In this document: positions 36,295-47,792 of the stretch, in pieces
How positions within the stretch are numbered: position 1 is the first letter of the stretch
Layout: each line of letters starts with the position of its first letter
Program-made: the position numbers and the translations under genes
Source: Volvox africanus
Lineage: Eukaryota > Chlorophyta > Chlorophyceae > Chlamydomonadales > Volvocaceae
Direction: 5' to 3'
DNA length: 64,000 nt
NCBI GenBank assembly: GCA_030268105.1
Contig: BSDZ01000094.1
Coordinates: forward strand, 4,250,501-4,314,500
The notes under the pieces: model-generated
What the model was told of the DNA's origin: nothing
The model's input: the letters and a program-made list of their open reading frames with translations, nothing else
Database searches by the model: none

Positions 36295-36331
36295 ACATTA
36301 TGTATGACGTGTTACGTCGTACATAATGTAA
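36295..36331. repeat. 16-bp hairpin overlapping a UGUAA signal downstream of member 4
   Basis: Arms 36295-36310 and 36314-36329 pair with one G-U wobble and a 3-nt loop. TGTAA at 36327-36331 overlaps the 3' arm, 350 nt after the stop of member 4, so it could be part of its 3' end. Confidence 0.6.
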
Positions 36332-39300
36332 GATTATGTGTTCTTCGGACCACAGATAGATACGTATATGCATATGCACTTCAGCGCCCTTTTTAGGGCA
36401 TTAAATATCTTCTGTCTAACTCTCAAATGCCTGCTGATGTTCCTGTTTCGGTTTCGGTTTCGGTCCTGTACGACATTCCGTATTATCCGGATCATGTGGC
36501 CGGCAGACGCTCGGATTCTAACGAGCCAGTATCGGCCAGTCGCCAAAAAGCGCCGGGCGCATAAGCCGTATAATGGCCACATCTACAGGTCGACACTGAC
36601 TGTTTGCTTGCATTGCTGGTTGTACTGCATGCCTGCGGTGGATGCATGTTGCCACCACTTTGTCTACTGTATCTGGTTTCAAAGCCACACATACCTAGTT
36701 GTGCCCTCTTAACTTTTGTTTTTCCTTTTTTTACAAGTACATTATTTTTCTCCTGCGTCTTGTGAAGATCTATTGCGTGCTGTGTGCTGCGTGGTAATTG
36801 TTGGTCTGGAGCACCTATAAAATCAGTGTGGCTTAGTTCTTTTCCTTCGTCGGCGATTGCGCTCCACCTAGCTTACGTTAGTTTTGCCGATAACTGTAAT
36901 TATGAATTAGTTGCTGTACAGGCGTCTGTATATAGTGTTTAACCGCGCAGTTCGTCTGTCGCTCAACGGTTCCGGATCCGGCGGGCGTTTCTTCGTCAAT
37001 TTAAAACGTTATTTGTGCATGTTTAGCATGTTCTGAGCACAACGAGCGATTTGGAGGGCGTTTTAGCGCTGTGTGAGTGTAGACTTACGTTGGCTTGATA
37101 AGGGTAGCTGGCTAGCTAACTGGCTGGCTGGCTGGCTAGCTGGCAGGTTGGACGAATGGACGGATTGAGGCGGAATCGGCGCATACCCTGAAGCCTCTTT
37201 GTTTCTCGTTCGTGATCTATTTCGCGACACCTCGAGGAAAAAGGGTAGAACGGTTGCGGCTTACGGGGTGAGCCATCTGTCTCCCGCGCACATGCTTAGT
37301 CGTTAATTTCACACATAAAACGAGTAGTTAATTTTTTTGAGCGGCTGGTCTATTGCTGGGTAAAGGCATCGTGACGCCGGCAGGAGTTGTTGGCATTCTT
37401 ATCTTTCCTAGATGGGAGGGGAATGGGAAGGGCCTTATTGAGGCAATCCCCGACTCGTACGCGGGTATGATGGTGGAGACATGTGTTTCCACTGGTAGAG
37501 AGCTTTCTGATTGATTGGTTTCAAAACTATTTTAAACTCTAGTCAGCGGGAACATTTACATGGTGCCCCGCTGGTGCTTCCCCGATGTTGATGATGCTTT
37601 AGCTGGATGGGCCATCCGTGATCACGGGATTGCTCACGGGATGGCGCTGGTGGCACTACAAGGACATGTTGGTGTGTGTATGTGCATTTTTATGTGTGTG
37701 TGTGTATGTGTGTGTATGTGTGTGTGTTGCGGATGAGTCTCATGCCTCCTATCATATCAGGCTGTCTGCCACCGATTTGAATAACTTGGGTTTCATAGAT
37801 CTTCTGCGTGACGTTGTTTACATTCGCAGGCAGCGGCCTTGCCCCGTTGGCATGGCTGGATGCTGCACTTGCTCTTCGGAAGGTCAAGCTGTGTAATCAG
37901 GACGACATGAGAACCAACGATCGATTGCGATACGACGTGGCGAGGGCGTTGTCTCCCTACCCTTCTGAGCACTACAGCATGCCCCGGTGCATATCTGTGC
38001 ACGCTGCCCAACATACAGCGCAAAATCCACAGCCCAACATACGCAGCCCATATCCACATACATATACACCCTCTAAAATCCCTCGACTGTTAGAGAATGG
38101 ATGTGCCCCCGATGTTGATGGACGATGAGGACCCTGGTTATAGTGACTTGCTAGCCGACCAGGAGTGACATGGAGTTGAGGCCGCTCTAGCAGATTCCAC
38201 TGGATGTTGGTGGTGGTTACTGAACCACCTACCTACCGGGAAAGTCACTGATTTCGAAAAGCCAACATTCCTAGGGGTGAACGGATGAGGGTGCCCCGAA
38301 AAACAGGGGAGGATGTATAGGGATTGCCAGGTAATGGCCACGGGTGAAGCCAAACCCCCCGATCCTACACAAATACATGACTCAGCACACAGGTTCCACA
38401 CAAGAGCTTGCGCACGTAAGGGCTACTGTCAAGCAAGACGTAGAACTACACCACAGCTGTAGGTTGGGCTATAAGACGCTCTGAGGAGTGTTTTCGGAGC
38501 AGGTGCGGCGGGCCCGCGGCAGGCCCATTTGTCAGTCCAACATGCATTGCATGGGCCAGGAATCGATTGCCAAAACAAGAGCAGCCCTGCAATTATGTTG
38601 TCACGACTTAGTAGGGAAAATGTCATCCTTTAATGGGTCTGGGGTTCATTATTAAACATGTTATCAGTCCAGTCGTCGGTGGTGTGATGAGCCTGCAGGC
38701 TTTTATCTCTGAACAGGAACAAACAAAATAGTCTGTGCCCTTCGCCATCGGTTTTTTTGACCGATCACGCAACGTGTCATGACAGCGTGCTGCAAGATTG
38801 GTGCCTTAGCGGCTGCGAAAAAGCACGAATCCAAAACTCTCGCTCGCAATTATTAGTAATTTTACGCGTTGGCATTACGTAACTGTTAGTCATAGTGTGA
38901 ATGGAGGTTTTCAGGATAGCGTGTGTAGCGTGATCCGCTTCGTCGAATACGGTCGAATGTTACAGAACGGGAAAAGGAGGTTGACGACGGCTATACACGT
39001 GTATGGGTTGATGCTTGGCGAGGAGTCTTTAATATGTAAGTCGCCTTAAGGTAGGAGGTCAGAGTCTTTGCAATTCTGGTTGACGCCCACCAGCGCCGTT
39101 ACGCGCCAGATGGCGCCGGAAGGCAACTTGTCGTCGGACCCCCAAACGTACCCGAAGGAACTCGAAAGGATTCGCGCAGCAAAGGTCCATGAGATCGTTA
39201 AGATAAATTCGTAATTATAACGATCCCAAAACCTTAGAAAGAATTTTTCGTATCTTTAGAGCACAGGGAACTGCAGCGTTGAGCGCTGGAGGAGGAGCGC

Positions 39301-39877
39301 TGGAGCTCGTGGAAAATTACATACTTTCCGAACACGGCTGAGCGTGTTAACTAATTATAAAAAAGTTACACTTAAGAAATGATTTATCTGATCAGGGAGG
39401 CTTTGATTTAACATAACAAGGATCGCTGCCCTCCCTACACAGTGCAGCACGGTACTTCTTAAGCCTACTCAAACAAACACAATTTGGCAAGTATGCGGCA
39501 AATTTACAGACTAAACACGAATCTAATTACAAAATTGAAAAACATGTTATTTTCCATGTTTTTTCACTAAAGCTCCAGTTGCGAGAAGCGCGATGCCTTT
39601 CAGGTTGTTCGTTTGATAAGCGGTTGCATGAGGTATCATGCCATCAGCGTATCACATTGGTGTAGGCCTGCATGATTTCATCTCAGCATTAAATTTTAAC
39701 AACTTTGTTTATCGTATGCAGCTCCGAGAGCGCGTCTCGGAGTCCGCCTTGTAGGCCTTATACAATATAATCACATTACTTGGCACGGCAATTTTGATTT
39801 TACATCACATTTGGGAGACTCAACACATCCTGAACCTGATACTAACAGTCATCAACACCTTGCGATAGCTCGCATGA
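36332..39877. other. Spacer between short- and long-type family members
   Basis: No supported gene in about 3.5 kb. It contains a GGCT/GCTA repeat (37105-37145), a TG microsatellite (37675-37730) and AT-rich DNA from 38.7 to 39.8 kb. Open frames around 37.6-38.1 kb are short and lack motif support. Confidence 0.45.
37105..37145. repeat. GGCT/GCTA tetranucleotide repeat
   Basis: Tandem ctggctagc-type units in the spacer. Confidence 0.85.
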
Positions 39878-42765
39878 ATGTCGCTCGCAACTAGTCGGGC
39901 AGTGGAGTTACTGGGACGTAATGCAGAAAAAATTCCGGTTCATAAGCATCTTTCTTATCCACACAACTACGCGCAGCCTTCTGTGGCAGCAGCAGATGCA
40001 GGCAGCTGCGACGATTCACACCAGAAAGATGTCAACCCACATGCCCGCGCTGTATTGAGCTGTACTGAGACAGCTGAAACTGAGCATCAGAACTCCGAAT
40101 CCTTGCCTGTTATCGCCGAGGCTGAGCCAGAATTCTTTGCGCCCCCAGCACGAGCGCCGGAAGCTGGCAGGTCCATGTGTCCCTCCCCAGCGTTCAACTT
40201 GGACGTCTGCCCGTCTTTTTCGGAGCAGCGTCCCCAGGGGACGAAGCCCCTCTTCATCGAACGCCACAATACTCTTCAGCGCGTGCACGAGAATACCCTT
40301 ACCGACGGAGCTCTGGTCGCACCGCGGATGTTGGACACAGGTCATCCCATTGGCCCCGCGGGAGGGGCACCCTACCTCCCAAGCTGGGAAATTTCCAGGC
40401 AAGCATGGCAGAAATGATACTGCTGCTCTTGCAAGAACGGCTGGCCAGTAACTAGTGGCATTGGTCAGTGGCCGAAATCGTCAGCACTACGGCCAAAGCG
40501 ATTAGGGATGAGCCAGCCAGCCAGCAGCACATCACACATATCCCATTAAAGCGAAGTCGATACCCGTCTCATCCAAGCCTGGCTTTAATGTGTAGAATTC
40601 GTACCTGTGCACGTGTGCGTTGGGCTTTGTTGTCTACAATGAATAGTAATAAAGCATGTGTATGGTTCAGAACACACACCTGCCCTTAACCCTTTTCCCA
40701 CCCTCCCCTTCCCTATCGCTGCTGCCTGGCCCCCTGCCCGCTGCTGCCTGGCCCCTTCACCATCCTCAGGAGCCAGCTGTGGATGATGACGGCCGCGTCC
40801 ATTGGGAAAATTGACACACTGCCCCCAACGGGATCCGCCACCACCACCACCACCACCACCACCACCACCACCCTCACCACCGCTCAAGGGTCAGCCATAG
40901 GTCTGGATAGGTCGTCATCCGTCCGGGACGCTTCCACTGCCACCAGCACTCCCTTCGCCTGCCGGTTCACCCAGGCATCCGTTACTCAGCAGGTCCCCGG
41001 CCTCAGCGGCCTCTTCCGCGGAAAAAGCATGATACATCGTGAATGTCCAGCTACACCGCATGGGATGGGGCCCCTGCCGACGCTGCTGACGCCGTCCTTC
41101 ACCATGGCGTCGCTGGCTGCACGGCCAGGCGGCGGTAAATCCAGCCGCGATGGTGTTGTCGGTGAGCTGCCTTCCTTGGAGCCCGAGTGGGAGTGCTTCG
41201 CAGCGGTGCCGGAGTTGCCGGTTGAGGGCACCACCGGCGGTTCCGAAAAGGGTGAGGATGAGGATCCCCTACACCATCACCACCGACAGAAGGACGATGT
41301 GGCCTTCGTGGCAGGTATCGCGGCAGCGACGTCGACGGCTACGGTGGTGTCACACGCAGCATCGTCGGCGATGACGGGGTTGGCGGGATTGTTATCTCAG
41401 ATGTCGATGAGTGGATCCACGATGCTGAAGCACCTGGGGTATAATCTTCTTAATGTAGGAAGCAGTCTGATGGTCAGCCGGCTCCAGGTGAGACTTCTCC
41501 ACGCCTCTTCTCCAAACCTCTTGGGTCGCATGGGAGAAAGCTAGGGAACCCTATAACCTCCTCATTGGGCTCAGCAATGTGGGGTTCGACAGTATATAGC
41601 TACCAGTAGTCACAACAGCGCACAGATAGCGCTACAAAAGCGCCTATGTGGGAGCAATGCCTTCCCTCATCACACTGTGTATGCGAATGCCCTTTCTCGC
41701 GATTAGAGCTTGTTCGCAGAAGTAGTCTGTGTGTCTCCCTCCATCCAGGTGTTGTTGCTGCCACCCAGTCCGGGTTTTCATTCCGTCGTCTCCGGTTGAT
41801 CGCCACCGCCTAAACTAGCGGTCTATGACCACCACGTCTGCACCGCCTCGGGTCTTGACTAGAAATTCTGTCTGACAGAAGTCCCTTCGCCGCCGCCACC
41901 CCTGCGTCCGGCTTCTCCGTTCTTCTCGCCGGTTCCACGCATCCCACCATTGCCGCTGGCTCCTTTCCCGTGTCTCTGCCGGCGCTGCTGACTTCTTCAT
42001 TCCTGTCATTCCCATGGGCGGGTCCACAACCGATTTCCACATGCAGAGCATGATCATGAACACCTCGACCATGAAGGCCGCAGAGGCCGTGTTGGGTGCT
42101 GAGGCGCCGGAAGTGTCCCGAGAGCAATTGCGGCAGCGGCTTCGGTACACGCTAGCGGGTGCATCAGTGATGTGGTTCCTGTTGAATCTTCACCAGACCA
42201 CCGACGTCCTGACGCATCTTGACTTTGAACATGACTTTGTGACCAGCACCAAAGTGGTGGGTAGCCGGCTCGTTGGGCGGTTGTCAGCTGCTGGGGTCCT
42301 TCTGTATCAGTTGGGGTCATTGTGTCTTTTTTTTCGTTGGTGTTCCAGGAAGGATGCCAGTAAGTCCCGCATTACAATGAGGAACTCCGCCTGAGATGGG
42401 TGCTGGGTGGGGTTGGGGGCCCACACTCATGCAACACAACTCTTCGGCATCGGCAAGATCAGGAGCAGGGGCAGGGGCGGGAGCAGGGGCAGGGACAGTT
42501 GACTGTAACAGTAGCAGTAGTGGCAAGAAGCATATAGAGAATAAAAGACGGCAAATTGTAGGTGCTCTATATTTTCATTGCATACCTTCTCGTGCAGTCT
42601 GCATGGATGCTAACCATGGAAATTGCTCGCCTCCATCGGCATCAGGTGCTTAATTTGGCAACCTCGGGGCCTGGCCTGATCAAGAACTGTCAAGAACTGC
42701 TGCAGGTCAGCTTTGCGGTGACCCTGGGCGTCGGCAAACGAGTCATGGGAGCGGATGAGATGTAG
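39878..42765 (+). CDS. Tandem-family member 5 (long type), complete
   Basis: Exons 39878-40398, 40770-41487, 42047-42256 and 42646-42765 have consistent phases (2, 0, 0) and give about 522 residues. Exon one carries a motif shared with member 6: NLDVCPSFSEQ, then a short gap, then IERHNTLQRVH. The first donor is AG/GCAAGC, a GC-AG intron. The join WEISR/SQLW matches member 6's WDLTK/SKMW. Exon two has a poly-Thr run (about 40841-40873) and an Ala-rich helix region after HHHHRQKDDVAFVAGIAAAT. Exon three is one family module (RYTLAGASVMWFLLNLHQTT, then DVLTHLDFEHDF). Exon four is the C-terminal block VLNLATSGPGLIKNCQEL. The function is not recognised. Confidence 0.78.
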
Positions 42766-45095
42766 CAGCGTTAAGAAGGGGGCTTGCCGCGCCGTGGCAA
42801 GCCGGGGACTGAGGATCAGCAGGCGAATAGTCACGCAGGGAAAGGGGTATATTACCCAATTCATTACTTTCCAAACCACGTACAAGATTACATTTCAGCC
42901 GGGCGTACCACCGATTTGGGAAGTGCTCAACTCAGCTGGGAGCCGCGGCGTACCCTTGCATGCTGATGTAATGGCAAGCGTTGTTTCGTGATTTTGTGTA
43001 TGGATGCGCATTGCAATCCCATACTATGGGCAAATCTTCGCGTGGATCCTTTAGTAGTACATCTGGTATTGGCTTCGGTTCAAGTCCCGGTATTCGACTG
43101 CTGTTGCGGCGAAGGCAAGGGTGCCATTGGGAAGGGCATGTGAGGAGGGGCGGTTAGGTAGGCGGATAAGGCAGGTAGGACCTGGGTGGTGTGAGGGAGG
43201 AGGCGCCGGGAGGGAGGGACAAAGTCACATGGTTTGTGCCTGCACGAATCACTATTTTCAGTTCTTATTTTCAGTTCACAATTATCAGCTCCCATTTGGA
43301 AACTCAATTGGGGGCAGTGAGCTTGGTGTGCTTGGGTGAGCTTGCAAAGTCAGGGTGGGGGTGGGGGGGATGGGATGGGAACAGGACATCTTTGATGGGT
43401 GTATGGTATATGTCTATATGACCTTAAGCGGGAGATGCGGGACCCAGGGCCACCTGATGGCATTACTCCCCACTGGGAATGATTGTCCCATCGTGTTATT
43501 AATGACGTGCGTCATATTGCGGTCATTGCGTGCGGCTTTGTTGCTGCTGTAGACTGCTGGGACTTGCACGGAATAAACCACGTGTGATACGGCGCACGAT
43601 AGGATGCTGGGCGTGTAGTGTTCCGTGTGTCCATGCATGCATGCATACAGGCAGTAACTTGCGTGTGAATCAAGCATGGCGGCATGGACATGCTGGTATG
43701 ATATGGCGAAGGACGCTGCCATGGGTCTGAAGATTAGTGCACAATTGTTGTGCTGTTGGCATGTGTTGCTGGTTGTCAGGATTGGAGATTTCATCTGTGA
43801 TGCATGAATATGTACGACTATCTACCTGTCTTTAAAATGTATGTGAGGGAACTGTTGGAGGCAGTAATTCTGTACCGATGTACGGCCCATCGGCGAATTT
43901 AAGCAGCCCCCCAAGGGGCCCCCAGGGCTACCTGGCAATGGAGTGAGGGGGAGGATGCGGGCACAGAGTTGTGTTTAAAATTGAACGGTTGCGGCATTCG
44001 GGGCCCCGCCGCCGGAACGCGAATGTGCCCTGTCCCCTGTCCTATGTGCCCTGTGCCTCCATGCTCATTGGTTGAAGTGAAGTTGCGATCCATCGCAATG
44101 TCTGTTTCCCTGATCGGTTCACGAGATTCCTGTCTCAAGGAAGCACTATCATTCGGCCCTTTGATTGTTCTTCTGACAACTGGATTTAGAAAGCGGTGTT
44201 GAAAACTGGTGCATACATGCTTGCGCAGCGTTCAAAGAAACGAGCGATGTGGCAGAATGTTACCTTTCCGACTGAAAGCTGCTGTTGTCGTAATGCATGA
44301 GTATTATGGCTAGCTGTGCATATGCATGACGGATGGTCATAGGCTTGTTCCGTGTCTTGTCCTTTTTTGGCTCCGTATACCTGCCGTACCCTCCTGGGGG
44401 CGAAGCCAGCAGCATGACTTGGTATGTAACATGATCTTCGCAAATTATCTCACGACTAATTAAATATGACGCCACTGATGCTACGTTTTTTTTATGAGCA
44501 CCTCTGGATGCACCAATCTTGGCTACGATATGCTATCAGGCGCCGTAGCCAAACCAGCTTTGACCGTTACCAATCATTTTGAAAGCCGTGCGGGTGAAAC
44601 GTCTGCGTGTATGTATGTTTGTGTGTCTCTGTATGTCTGCACGTATAGCACCGATGTAGGGCGTGTATCACCCATCACCGCACGTGTGTCGTCTGAAGGA
44701 TGTATGCCGCGCATGCGTAACCGCGTGTGTACGGCGTGCGCACCGTGTACCGATCCGCCACTATAATTAAGAGGCAAGTCCATCTGGACTGCAGGGATCG
44801 TCAGTCCTCGGATGCAGGGGCGGAGGAAGCACCACGGGGCACAATGCGTCCCCGTGTGAAGGCCAGCTATATGCCCGCTTGCGGCCTGTACTGGGTACCT
44901 GATGAGGGAAGCAGGGATGGCCGTCAGCCCTGAGCGCTTCACCCGCGCTAGATAGACGTAAGCCAAGTGCATAATTGAGACTTCCTTTAAAAACACGATA
45001 TTTGCGAGCCTCTATAATGTGTTCCAATGCGCGCCGGAACAGTTTTGGCAATATGGCTGACACCATGGCTTTGTCATAGTCACTGTCATCCATTT
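42766..45095. other. Spacer after member 5
   Basis: UGUAA at 42967-42971 is a likely 3' signal for member 5. The rest (43.0-45.1 kb) shows G-rich stretches at 43.1-43.4 kb, CATG repeats near 43.63 kb and short TGTATG tracts, but no supportable gene. Confidence 0.45.
42967..42971 (+). terminator. UGUAA poly(A) signal candidate for member 5
   Basis: TGTAA lies 202 nt after the TAG of member 5. Confidence 0.4.
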
Positions 45096-45255
45096 TTATT
45101 CTTTTACAGCTACAGGAACAGGAATACTAGCTCGGGTGCCAGGCATGGTCGCGGGCGACAGTGATGGCATGTGGAACACTTGCCTGTTGTTGAAGTCAGC
45201 AAAGCGCCCGGCCCCTCCCTGGGCCATATTACTTGATCTGACATTCTTTCGGATA

Positions 45256-45298
45256 TGAGTGTTGCTCATTCTCAATACTCCCCCGTGAGCAACACTCA
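45256..45298. repeat. 13-bp perfect inverted repeat with 17-nt loop
   Basis: TGAGTGTTGCTCA at 45256-45268 pairs with TGAGCAACACTCA at 45286-45298. It sits beside the retroelement fragment, on the side away from the gag frame, and could be an element-internal structure or a foldback insertion. Confidence 0.85.
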
Positions 45299-45462
45299 CT
45301 TAGTCCTCACGAACTTCCCCCGGCTGCCATATACCGGTTCCCTCAGCCCTGGTCAACAGCCAGCGGGAATCGAACCGGCGACGATTCGGCCAGCCGCGCA
45401 CAAGTGCTCCGGGCTCATAACCTGTTGGAAATAAGTGGACATGTTGTACCGTCACGTCTGTA

Positions 45463-45998
45463 TTATAACGGATAGAACGTTACCGTCCCTATCCCCGACG
45501 GACGAACTAAGCGCTGATCAGGCATGCGAAAGATTGTATCACACGCCGCCTCCACAGGTGTGAAAGCCACCAAGTCGTTTGACGATGTTGTGACATGAGC
45601 CTCCGCTCCTGTGTCCACTACCCACTCTCCAGGAGCCATCTGCAGATCTGGGAGAAATGAGTTGATCGATGCGATGAGGTGTCGATACTGCCCCGGCACC
45701 TGGCGCTGCACCGGCGGCTGCGCCTTCTGCTGCCCAGCTTGTCGCCGCGCTGCCTCATCTGCTTGGCGCTGCAAACAATTTTGGATCGTGTGTCCCGGCT
45801 CTTTGCAATAAAAACATTTGCCCTTGAAAACACTCCCGCCATTGCGGTCGTTGAATTGTTGGCCATGGCTGCCACGACCTACACGTGGGTTGCCGCCGCC
45901 ACCGCCGCCACGTCCATGGCGACTCCTATGGCCGCCGCGGCCACTTCGGCCGATATCATTGTTGTTGTTGGCGTAATTTGTGCTGGCTATTGTGACTT
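45463..45998 (-). pseudogene. copia zinc knuckle and truncated aspartic protease
   Basis: The frame contains a CCHC knuckle, then a Gln/Arg-rich spacer, then EWVVDTGAEAHVT with the catalytic DTG. It ends at a TAA soon after the flap region, far short of a complete protease. It is out of frame with the upstream gag piece. Confidence 0.8.
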
Positions 45999-46213
45999 CA
46001 TTCTTGCTGTCCGCGGGCGATGTCGCTCTCCACTGTCAGCAATGGAGCCAGAAGCTGTTGGTACTTGGTGATGTTGGAATCGTGGGTGAGAACCGTTCTG
46101 ATGGTGCTATACTCACTACGAAGACCACCAAGGATGTGGCTGATGGCCAAGTTATGGCTGATCGTCTCGTCGGCCACCTTCATTTCACCATCCAAGATCA
46201 CGAATCTTGTGAA

Positions 46214-46594
46214 CTAAGCCTGTATTGACTCATTTGGAAGCATCTTGAAATTCTTCAACTTATGAAATATTTCCATGACACTAGCCTTGGTGACTTGTTC
46301 ATATGTCTCCCTGATGGCCTCCCAAAGGTCCCACGCAGACTCGCATTCCTCGTATTGAGGGCGATCCATGGGGTCCAGGAACTCGGAGATGATTCCATAT
46401 GCTCTCTCCTCCGCCATTTCAGATACTTGGTCTCGACGATCCTCATCGGAGTCAATGGCCTTGGAACAGGTTTTCTTTTTCAATTGAGTCAACACCGCTT
46501 GCTTCACAACAGCATATTCCTTACGTCCAAACAACATCGGAGACGACTGCATCCCCGGATCCTTCATGACGTGCCGGCTCAACGCACACGGCAA
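46214..46594 (-). pseudogene. copia gag N-terminal part, ended by premature TAG
   Basis: This 126-codon frame carries the gag helices typical of plant and algal Copia elements. The TAG at 46214-46216 interrupts IQA-FTRFVILDGEM, and homology continues in the same frame on both sides, so the stop is a nonsense mutation and not the true end. Confidence 0.75.
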
Positions 46595-46655
46595 GGATAT
46601 GGCCTCTCCTACGCGCGCCTATGCGCGGGGCTCATAACCTGTTAGAAATAAGTGG

Positions 46656-47792
46656 ATCTACACCACGTATTCGTTACAAGGATAAGGGAGTAAACTTTGG
46701 TAGAGCCGCCATTGGCTCGCTAGCAGAGAATTTCCGTACAATAAAGTCGTATGGTTTCGGAACCATGTTGCGAGTCTGAACGAACTAATTAACGTAATTC
46801 TAACACCTGTGAACAATTAAAATTAAGAATTAAGGACAACTTTAAATTGTTAGTCGGTTTATTGATTGGGTTGCACCGAATTTGCCCGTAACCTACCGTG
46901 ACGTCCCGTCTAACCGTGTTACCCTTATTTGTTGCTGGTTTCAGGTTGTACTCGCTCTGATCTGCACTCTGTTTTCGATAATCCCTCTGCTGTCAGCCGC
47001 TTGGAAGTGCTCAGCTGCTGTCGTGAACACAACTTTTAGAGGTGAATATAATATTTGCAGCACAACAGGAGTTGGCCATGTAACCAATATAATATTATCA
47101 ATCTTGTAAAGCGTAATACATGTACTCCGTGGAAGAGTAGGCTTCGGAAGTTCTTTGTTATATCCTGGCCCCTGCCATCAGACGGGCAGGCAGAGCCAGG
47201 TACGTCCTGGTACAGGGTGATTCCCGTACAATGCAGGCTTAGGTAATACGGAGGAAAACGAAGGACATATTTCTGCATCACCATGGCGGGAGCGGCCCGC
47301 TGGCTGAATTGTTCATCTGTCAGCTCGCTCGTGTTAAAATACGGAAGAAATGGAACCCTGGATCAAGTTGTCCTGAGCCACTGAATGAAAGTGTTTGTTA
47401 ATTTTTATGTGACTTTAGGGTAAGATATATCATATTGTACTTTCGTTATTTTGCCCGTGCTTTCCTTCGGACCTTCATCCTTCTTCATTGCTCGTACTGT
47501 TCCACTGGCTGACACTGCTGTTTTGCGACCCCCATGGCAAATGACATCTGTTTCCGCATGCTGTTCTCGCAATTATTCACAGTGTTCGAATATCAAGCTT
47601 AGCAGGTTTGACGTCCCCGGTATTATAGGCAAGGTACAATCCTCTAGGCGGCAACTGGTGAGATCGCTGATGATTTCGATAAATCCCTGCTTTCTTCCTT
47701 ACTTATTGTTGTTATGTTACCTCTACGGAGCTGAAGCCATCCATAACAAGCCTTATCACTTTGCTTGCAGGCCACGCCTCACGGCAACTAGG
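46656..47792. other. Spacer upstream of member 6
   Basis: Low-GC sequence without a supported gene. The open frame of member 6 extends upstream to about 47451 through a hydrophobic stretch (CFLPYLLLLCYLYGAEA) that ends near an acceptor-like TTGCTTGCAG at 47761-47770. An additional 5' exon with a signal anchor is therefore possible. Confidence 0.4.

Larger units (their letters stand above)
45411..46655 (-). mobile_element. Degenerate Ty1/copia LTR-retrotransposon gag-protease fragment
   Basis: Read on the minus strand, 46594-46214 gives a UBN2-type gag (EECESAWDLWEAIRETYEQV and KLKNFKMLPNESIQA). The same frame continues after an in-frame TAG with ILGGLRSEYSTIRTVL to about 46000. A frame change then leads to a glycine/arginine-rich linker, a CCHC zinc knuckle (CFYCKEPGHTIQNC, about 45800-45840) and the start of an aspartic protease (WVVDTGAEAHVTTS). 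No integrase or reverse transcriptase follows. A matching direct repeat near 45411-45440 and 46627-46655, reading TTATTTC[CT]AACAGGTTATGAGC on the minus strand, resembles an LTR end (..AACA) plus a tRNA-Met-type primer site and brackets the fragment. The stop, the frameshift and the missing pol make it non-autonomous debris. Confidence 0.85.

Noticed and set aside
43060..43100. tRNA-like GGTTCAAGTCC on the plus strand
   Set aside because: The T stem does not pair and no cloverleaf can be drawn around it.
45300..45420. tRNA gene on the minus strand near GGTTCGATTCC
   Set aside because: There is no matching acceptor stem, D arm or anticodon arm, and the T stem has a C-C mismatch. Only the B-box-like word stands.
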